The notes under the pieces: generated by a model
What the model saw: only the letters and a program-made list of their open reading frames with translations
What the model was told of the DNA's origin: nothing
Databases searched by the model: none
Program-made: the position numbers and the translations under genes
Shown here: positions 57,692 to 64,000 of the stretch, in pieces
How positions within the stretch are numbered: position 1 is the first letter of the stretch
Layout: the number at the start of each line of letters is the position of its first letter
Assembly: GCA_033239525.1 (NCBI GenBank)
Contig: BSYO01000022.1
Coordinates: 14,022,923-14,086,922, forward strand
DNA: 64,000 nucleotides
From: Nepenthes gracilis
Lineage: Eukaryota; Streptophyta; Magnoliopsida; Caryophyllales; Nepenthaceae
Direction: 5' to 3'

Positions 57692-58933
57692 TCAGCGGGA
57701 GTGTTCCCCGCCGCTGTATTTTCTTTTCCCATCACCAGGGAACGGCCGAGGCTGATCCGCCCTCTCAGGACGTTTTGCCTCATTGGCTTCCTCCGCTGCT
57801 GCGTAGGCCCTGGTGATGGATTCCGCCTCGCGGAAAGTCTGAGGATTTTTGTGGGCAAGGTGCTTGAAAAAGTCACCGTAAGTCAGCGTTGAGATGAAGC
57901 TGCCCAACTTCATCTCCTCAGTGATCCTGGGAATCCTTCTAGCCTCAGCCACGAAGCGATCCAGGAAGCGCCGTGGGTTCTCTCCCGGTTTCTATTTTAT
58001 GTGGGAGAGGTGCCACGGCTGTTTTTCTTCCCGCCGGCTTGATGCATACTGGGCCAGGAAGAGGTCCGTGAGTTCACGGAAGCTGCTGATCGTGCCTGAA
58101 GGGAGATGGTGAAACCAGATTCTGACATCTCCCTTCAGGGTGAGTGGAAAGCAACGGCACATTGCCGAGTCCTCTAGCCCTTGTAGACTTAGATGGGTGC
58201 GAAAGTGGTCCAGGTGGTCAACCGGATCACTGCCCCCATCGTATAAGTCAAGGGACGGCATTTTGAACTTGGACGGTAGAGGACGGCTTAAGATTTCTGC
58301 AGTGAAAGGCGACCTGTCCAAGTCGATGGTGCCCTCGTCGTTCTGGAACACGCGGTTCCAGATTTGATCCACTCGTGGGTCGGCACGAGTGGCGTTGGCT
58401 GATCTCTTGGAGTTGAGGAAATTCCTCAACTCCGTCTTGTCCCCGGCGGGTTTAGCAGTCGGCCGACTGCTGCCGCCAGTGGATCTGGCAGTCCCGGAGG
58501 CTCGCTCCTGGGCCGCGTGATGGTCCTTTCCCCGAGAATATCGAGGATTTCTCCTTTCTGGGCTCTCTGTAGGAGACGTACTCCCGGAGCGTTCCGTTGG
58601 CCTGTTCTGGCCAGGAGCGCGGGAGGACGCCGGAGCTGGATCGTCCCCGGCTTTCGTAGGCCTTTTGGCCAGCTTCTTCTTCCTTTGGCCACCTTTTTTG
58701 GTGGCAGGAGCGGGAATGACGGCTGGTGGAGCCACCGGCAGTTGTTGCTCCTTCTGTGCACAGAGCAGTTGGAGCAGGCGACTGTTAGCCTGCATCTGCA
58801 CCACCAGTTGTCGAAAATAAGGCGGGGGACTCCCACCTGTGGCCCCGTTGACCAGGACATTAGCAGCATGGTCCTGGTCGGGGTTAACGATTTCTCTAGC
58901 TGGATCGCTAGCCTGTGCTCTCGTGTTCACCAT
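57692..58933 (-). pseudogene. gag: Element T gag
   Basis: Start at 58933 (MVNTRAQASDPAREIVNPDQ), a basic, low-complexity N-terminal half, then the capsid core: SKFKMPSLDLYDGGSDPVDH, FRTHLSLQGLEDSAMCRCF, LTLKGDVRIWFHHLPSGTIS and FLAQYASSRR. A single TAG at 57989-57991, in a context expecting CAG, stops the frame; the same frame continues KPGENPRRFLDRFVAEAR to 57692. Apart from this change and the later stop the gag is open. Only 80 bp separate the ATG from the LTR. Confidence 0.9.
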
Positions 58934-58993
58934 TGTAGAAGCGGGTGTGACAGAGAGTTAGTGCGGGTTTTTGTGGTAGGCTTTTTGTAAGCG

Positions 58994-59012
58994 TTTCCCA
59001 TGACGGCGCCAA
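58994..59012 (-). other. Element T primer-binding site
   Basis: Minus-strand TTGGCGCCGTCATGGGAAA directly beside the LTR start at 59013. TGGCGCCGT is the usual PBS start of Tat-lineage elements and differs from the initiator Met-tRNA site used by C, D, G and H. Confidence 0.9.
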
Positions 59013-60270
59013 TGATGCGTGCACGGATCCGACTTGACGAATTCGATTCTTCGAGGAGCCGATCCGGCCGTTCACCGAGTGCGAACCCCGCACACCACTA
59101 AAGCAAACAAGAGGTCGGCGTTCACGGCGGGAATTAATCCCACCGAAAACACTCCGACTCGAGTTAGTAAACGACCTTGATGGAAGGAACTGAAAGATAG
59201 AAAGAGCAATGAGAGAAGAGAGAAGAGTGAAGAGTGTGTAGTTCCAGGTGTCAGTAAGGAGCAGGTCCTTCCTCGTATCTGGATGGTGGGAAGGCAGAGA
59301 ACGCGTGTATCAACCCGTTCGTTGCCTTGAAGTTCGATCGTGCTTGGGAATTTGGCTGCTGGGGACCAGAGCTCGTGCAGTTCTGGGAGTTTACTCAAAG
59401 GGAAGCAGACCAATGCAGTTTGTCTTTTTAGTTCTTGAAAGAGAAGTGAAGAGTGTAAGATGCTTGGGAAGATCTCAGAAAGCTCTCCTTTCTCTGTGGG
59501 GCGTGAAGGTTCTTATACACCTCACCATGCTAGATCCTTGGGCACCAAGGTGGTCGTTGTTTGGGCCACTGCACCGCTGGTCACTATCGTGGACTGCTGG
59601 TCACGCCGGCTGCCCAGTTGCCGTGACCGGCACGTTTTTGGGTGTCGCTTGCCATGCTTGGCTCCTCCCTCTGCGGGGAGTGGGTGGCCACCTGCAGACG
59701 GAAGCAGGTGGCGTTGGTGTTGTGCCAGCCATGCCCCTGGTGGCTAGCCTTTCCGCCTCTATTGCGTGTCTCCGTGAACGCATTAAATGCGTTGCGGTTC
59801 CCGTGCCCTTCTCCATCGTGGGTCTGTTGCCTAGAACTCTTGGGCTGGGCTGAACGTGCGCATTGGTAGCCTTCATTTGGACTATGGGCCTGAAGCGAGT
59901 CAGGCCCATTTCTGTAGAAGGGCCAATTTTAGGGCCCAGTACGTAAGAAGCGGACGGTCAACGTCTGAGTTGACCCTCAGGGTGTCGGCCGCCCTCGTGG
60001 AGAGCGGCGGGCGACCATCTGATGGGCCGTGGGCCATAATGGAACAGGCCCATCACTGTTGCAAACCTCTGGAGGCCAAACAAACCGTCAACCCCGAGTT
60101 GACCGTTTTTGAGCTGGTTAGCCGCTGGGCGGTCAATGCCAACGTTGACCGTCGCCCTCCCGCCTTTCGGTTTCGCCTATCTCCTTAGTGGGCCGTCAGG
60201 AACGTTGACTGGCCTTCCTGGGCTTCCGTTGACTTCTCCTTGGGCCAGCCCATTTTTGGTGTACCCATCA
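59013..60270 (-). repeat. 5' LTR of element T
   Basis: Starts TGATGCGTGCACGG and ends GTGTACCCATCA. It is 1258 bp versus 1273 bp for the other copy. It is the promoter LTR of T. No unique ORF is credible. Confidence 0.95.
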
Positions 60271-60772
60271 CTCGGAAACATCGCCGCTGCATTAACTGAC
60301 AACTACCATAAGGAGAAGTGCTCAGGCAACCCAGTCACCCATTATATTTGGAGATTATATTTAATTTAGAGATTGCACTTGAATTCTGTTATACTTTCCT
60401 ATACATGCTTCCCTTTATTTTCTATTGGTTCTATTTTCCTTGTATTCTGTTTTGTTTTCCCCCTTCCCGTCTGTTATGCTTGTTTTCTGTTGCATGTGCA
60501 TAGTGCAACTGGGCCATGGGTGGCTGTCCAACACTGTATTTGTAGCTATTCTTGGGTATTGAGAATGGGACAGATATTTTGTCCTTCTCACATCTTATTT
60601 TTCTTCCCTGCTTTTTTCTCTCTTTGTTTTGTCCTTCTGCAACTCTGCCTCTCAGTCTCTCTCTCTCTCTATTTTTCCTTTTTCCTTTGCTGAACTCCCC
60701 CTCCCTTGTCATCTTCTCAGTTTTCATCTTCTTCTTTTGCTTGCTGGTCCGTTGCTGACAGTGCTCGTAACA

Positions 60773-61360
60773 TTGAAGCATGTGAATCTCTTGGTAGCCC
60801 ATTTTGAGGTTAAGGTTATGAAGCTATTGCTCTTCGCTCTATACCTGATTTTTGAGGAGGAGGGGAAGGCTGGGCGGTTCCTGCAATGCTTGGATTGTGT
60901 GATCCAAGGACAGTTGATTCCGTTCAACCTTGGTGAGCATGTCATGGGTTTTAGTGTGCATTGACGATAGAGGAAGGGCTCAAGAGAAATCCCTAGCCAG
61001 TGCCAAATGCTATGAGTTCCAGAGGCAAGTCTTCGTGTTTCATTCCAAATAAGATGAGGAAAATCTGTATGTCTAGTGACCTGATGATGTGTAATAAGTT
61101 TTGGAAGATTGTCCATATGGTTAGAGACTGTCGTGCTTTGACAGTGGCAGTGCCTTGTGGCGGTCAAGTGGACCTGATGCTATGCTATAATTGCAGCATT
61201 TTGCCTAGAATTATCGTCTCTAAAGAAATTTATGCCCTCACAGCTAGGACAACAGAGGCCAAAGATTGCAAGAAAGGTGTCTGAGGTGATAAAGCAAGAG
61301 ACGCAGGCTTCACAAATAGTGGTAAAATGTATTGTATGTGATCAAACTTCAATAGGTATG
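60773..61360 (+). pseudogene. gag: Element H gag (second part) and start of protease
   Basis: After the TTGAA duplication, Gag of H resumes: LKHVNLLVAHFEVKVMKL, FEEEGKAGRFLQCLDCVIQG and QLIPFNL, the second half of the capsid core whose first half ends at 29496. Then a decayed zinc knuckle (CNKFWKIVHMVRDC near 61085-61130, and CYNC near 61184) and the lead-in to the protease (VKCIVCDQTSI, about 61320-61352). The frame changes several times. Sequence J begins near 61360. Confidence 0.8.
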
Positions 61361-62770
61361 ATTCTTTTTTAACCTTGTAAGTATATGAGGATTTGGTATA
61401 ATATTTTCGCTGAGTTGGTATTGTACTAACAGGGAGTTGATTTTTTACGTAAAATTAATTTTGTAACTGTTTTATATTTTAAAAATATTAACAAAAAATT
61501 AACACATTAAGTTGGTGATAATCGGAGTGTCCGTAACAGTTATAGTACGGTTATATAATTAACTAAAAAATATAAAATATTAAATAATGAAATTTTAAAT
61601 TGCTAAAAAATAGAACACTTGTGGCAGTTATACAATCCGGTAGTAATAGAAAATTAAAGTATAAAAATATAAAATTAAAAAAGTAGCGGCAGCTTTATTA
61701 TCCAAGGTTTAAAATAAAAAAAAAAGATAGTAAATAAATAAAAGGAGTGGCAGTGACCTAACCATTCAAAATTTAGAAAATAAAAAAAATAAAAGCACTG
61801 TATTTAAAGTGCATGAACTAAATAATAGAAATATAAATTTGTAAGAGTGGCGGTGGATTAATCATTCAAGACTCAAAAAATAAAAAGATAATAAATAAAA
61901 TGTAGAAAATTAAACAATAGAAATATAAAATTGTTAAATGATTTCGATGGTTAGTTATAACATGTTGATTTTCGTAACACAATGTAACGTAAAATTACAA
62001 TGCACTGATATCAATTTAAAATTAAATCAATCGTGAAAATAATAAGTGAGTGATATAAAATTGATAGAGCCTAGTTGATTTGAAAATAAACTTTATATTA
62101 TGCCGAGATTTGTAGGTATAAAATGATAAAACTTACTACAGCCTGTTATACTAAAATATTAAATTTGTGGAACAAAAACTAGCACACTAAACATCCACCA
62201 AACTTTTCCCTTCTCTGTTTTTTTCTTTCCTCCCATTCGTCTATCCGTGCACTCTCTCTTCTCTATTTTTTTCTACTTCATTTCCTTCTTCTACTTCACG
62301 CTGCTCTGCCTCTCTTTCTTTCCTTCTCTCTCCCTCTTTTTTTTCTCTCTCTCTTTCTCCTTCCTCCCTTGTGCCTCTCAGTACTCACTCTGCCCTAGTT
62401 AGCCTCATTATCCTCTATTTATAGAGGAGAGTGAGACAGTGAGAGACTCCAAATTTTTTCTTTCTTTTTTTAAAATTTTTTTAATATATATGTATATATA
62501 TTATATTTTTAAACAAATATATATATATATTTCAATCATTCAAAAATTTGACTTTACTCTTCTTTTCCGTGTTTCTTCAATTAGTTAATTGGGTTGACAA
62601 AATAAAGGCTCCAAACGATCCATTTGATTTCTTTTATTTCAAAAATTTTTCAGTGAAATAAAATCTATATAATTAAAATATATAATTTAATTACATAATT
62701 TAAATATAAATTACTAGAAAATAACAAGAAATAAATATGGATAAAAATATAAAAATCAGTGTTCATCACT
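61361..62770 (-). repeat. Sequence J: unclassified insertion, probably a solo LTR, in element H protease
   Basis: About 1.4 kb of AT-rich sequence separates the protease lead-in from its continuation (near 62780), so it is an insertion. Imperfect ~80 bp repeats with GAGTGGCAGTG / GAGTGGCGGTGG occur at 61620-61880, a long pyrimidine tract at 62200-62370, and a minus-strand TATA box (CTATAAATAGAGG) at 62411-62426. This resembles a minus-orientated LTR, but clear TG...CA ends and a target duplication were not found. No coding sequence. Confidence 0.5.
62411..62426 (-). promoter_or_regulatory. Putative TATA box in sequence J
   Basis: Minus-strand CCTCTATAAATAGAGG followed by a purine-rich leader. 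Unlike the other LTRs, I see no donor-like motif downstream. Confidence 0.5.
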
Positions 62771-63400
62771 ACACATTTTAGATTATCCTATGTATTATTT
62801 AACTTGGGATGGATACACTCATTTGTGTTTTCATATTTTATCCAACACTTGGAGGTGGGTCCGAGACTCTCAATCTCCACTTTGGTGGTAACCACACTAG
62901 TTAAGGATATTGTCATGTTAGAATTGGTATTCCCGGATGCATTGTGTTATAGGAGATCATAAATTTCTTGGAGATTTGATCCCGTTGAACATGCTAGAGT
63001 TTGACATTATCCTTGGCATCGATGAGTGGCACATGAGCGTCACATTGGGCGTCCATCAAGCATTGGTATTTTGCCTCAATGTGCTCGAGTATTACAGTAA
63101 TCTATGCACAATCGCATAAACCTATCTTTCTTTTTTTTTGAACAATATCTGGGCACCCCATTAGCAAACAATATTCTTAATTAATAAAGGACGTGACTTT
63201 CATGTCGATATCACAATGAGAGCTCATATTTTACAGATTGGCTAGCTGCTTACCATGTAAGTATCGATTGTGTCAAAAAGATTACGAGGTTCTTTATTTC
63301 TAACATTCCACCCTTCAAGTAAGCGGGTTGCGAGTAAGAGTTTGTTAATGATGTTAGCATTGCATACTTGACGCTTGTTATGAAATGACTGCAAAGGATT
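62771..63400 (+). pseudogene. Element H protease and pre-RT linker
   Basis: The frame reads VLFNLGWIHSFVFSYFIQHL, the protease active-site region with DSG replaced by NLG, then VGPRLSISTLVVTTLVKDIV, LVFPDALCY, and, in another frame, NMLEFDIILGIDE. The conserved D-W-L block is split: GID at 63018-63023 and DWLAAYHVSIDC at 63236 are separated by ~212 bp of unrelated sequence. The remainder (VSIDCVKKITRF onward) is the linker to the RT. Confidence 0.8.
63024..63235. other. 212 bp unclassified insertion in element H
   Basis: It lies between the two halves of the GID/WLA block. It starts GAGTGGCACATGAG, ends ATATTTTACA, and the triplet GAT is found on both sides (63021-63023, 63236-63238). No coding or repeat similarity elsewhere in the window was noticed. 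Confidence 0.55.
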
Positions 63401-63410
63401 CTTAGACTTT

Positions 63411-64000
63411 ATGTCTATTGTAGTGTTGATAGAGATGAAGATTGAGGACATTCTAGTTGTTCTCCCATTCCTGGATGCTTTTCTAGTAGAGCTTCTAAGG
63501 CTAGCACCCAAAGGAGAGATTAAATTCACCATTGGGCTAATTTTGAGGACTACATTGATTCTTAAGGCCTTCTACCAAAAGGCATTAGTGGAGCAAAAAT
63601 AATTGAAGTTGTAGCAGCGAGAGTTGCTCAACATGGATTTTATGAAACCTAGCACATCACTATAGGTAGCTCTAGTGATATTTGTAAAGAAGAAGGATGA
63701 TTAAAAACAACTTTTTATTGACTACCAAAAATTAAATAAGGTAATCATAAAAAAGTACCAATTCTAAAAGATTAATGAATTGTTTGATCAGTTGTAAGGA
63801 GCCTAGGTGTATTTGAAGATAAACTTTAGGTTAGGCTACTATTAGTTGTAGATCAAAGACACTGAAACAACATTTAGATCGAGATATGAGAATTATAAAC
63901 TTGTAATTGTACCTTTCGAATTGACTAATGCCGTAACTAATCATGGTTGGACATGATGAACCGGGTGTTCTCTCTATTATTAGATTGATTTATAGTGGCA
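63411..64000 (+). pseudogene. pol: Element H reverse transcriptase, N-terminal part
   Basis: Pre-RT and RT blocks in broken frames: EIKFTIGLILRTTLILKAFY, LNMDFMKPSTSL, LVIFVKKKDD, IDYQKLNKVIIKKYQ, INELFDQL and TTFRSRYENYKLVIVPFELT, matching fingers and palm of a gypsy RT. Many stops. The catalytic YVDD-type block would lie beyond the right edge. It confirms that H runs left to right from the PBS at 29132. Confidence 0.85.

Larger units (their letters stand above)
48738..60270 (-). mobile_element. Element T: Tat-lineage (Retand/RIRE2-type) gypsy retrotransposon, complete
   Basis: LTRs 48738-50010 and 59013-60270 flanked by a perfect CTCGG duplication (48733-48737 and 60271-60275). The PBS TTGGCGCCGTCATGGG next to the right LTR and a polypurine tract next to the left one set minus orientation. 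Order: gag, protease, RT, gypsy RNase H, second (archaeal-type) RNase H, integrase, then a ~3.4 kb region with tandem repeats and an antisense ORF. The extra RNase H, the TGGCGCC-type PBS and the antisense ORF are Tat-lineage features. Most damage is single nonsense changes plus a few frameshifts, so this is one of the younger elements here. GC is clearly higher than in its surroundings. Confidence 0.95.
29497..60772 (+). mobile_element. Element B: non-autonomous gypsy retrotransposon carrying captured gene fragments
   Basis: LTRs at 29497-30027 and 48709-60772 (the latter split by element T), internal part 30028-48708 (split by C and S2), and a perfect 5 bp target duplication TTGAA at 29492-29496 and 60773-60777. 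Without insertions B is about 3.9 kb: LTR ~530 bp, internal ~2.8 kb. The internal part has a gag with a CCHC knuckle of the chromovirus GLCxxCxE type but no protease, RT, RNase H or integrase. Instead, it holds pieces of unrelated cellular genes. It must have moved with proteins from an autonomous relative. I found no clear PBS after 30027. Confidence 0.85.
48709..60772 (+). repeat. 3' LTR of element B (split by element T)
   Basis: The first 29 bases (48709-48737, CAGCATCATCGAGACATCC) and 60276-60772 together match the 5' LTR 29497-30027 in length (526 versus 531 bp) and end GCTCGTAACA. Its start is TATTACC rather than TGTTACG. The intervening 48738-60270 is element T plus one copy of its target duplication. 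Confidence 0.9.

Overview
This is plant nuclear DNA, almost certainly from a flowering plant with a large, repeat-rich genome. Everything recognisable is transposon-derived: Ty3/gypsy LTR retrotransposons with initiator-Met-tRNA primer sites, one Tat-type gypsy element, L1-like LINEs, and long AT-rich LTRs. I found no intact host gene, no rRNA or tRNA gene and no bacterial-type feature. The species cannot be told from the sequence. Element names (B to T) are mine.

Layout. 1-6338: element D, a minus-strand gypsy element with gag, protease and one 3.0 kb LTR. It runs off the left edge and its protease is split by an L1-like LINE (1-1993). D sits in LTR E (6339-7643). E truncates array G (7644-20436), a tandem LTR-internal-LTR-internal-LTR-internal-LTR array of a small non-coding retroelement that also hosts solo LTR F1 (10805-13100). 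Solo LTR F2 (20512-28308, target duplication GTTCT) contains a LINE (about 20680-24891). F2 lies in what looks like the 5' LTR of element H (plus strand). H's PBS is at 29132 and its gag starts near 29190. H resumes at 60773 and continues past the right edge.

H's gag is split by element B (29497-60772, target duplication TTGAA on both sides). Without later insertions B is only about 3.9 kb: two ~530 bp LTRs, a decayed gag with a CCHC knuckle, and then pieces of unrelated host genes. These pieces resemble raffinose synthase, a choline-transporter-like (PNS1/CTL) protein, a KMS1/VMP1-like membrane protein and ankyrin-repeat protein(s). Into B went element C (30893-43298, minus, both LTRs, dead gag-pol), itself split in its integrase by solo LTR S1; solo LTR S2 (43704-47129, ACTAC); and the 11.5 kb Tat-type element T (48738-60270, CTCGG), which lies inside B's 3' LTR. 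T has dual RNase H and a spliced-looking antisense ORF with a coiled coil.

The two points I consider most novel are: (1) B as a non-autonomous gypsy element that has captured fragments of at least four host genes; (2) a conserved 5' splice-donor-like motif a short way downstream of the TATA box in most of the long LTRs, paired in D and C with an acceptor just before the gag ATG, which implies a leader intron that would remove about 2 kb of LTR leader together with the primer-binding site.
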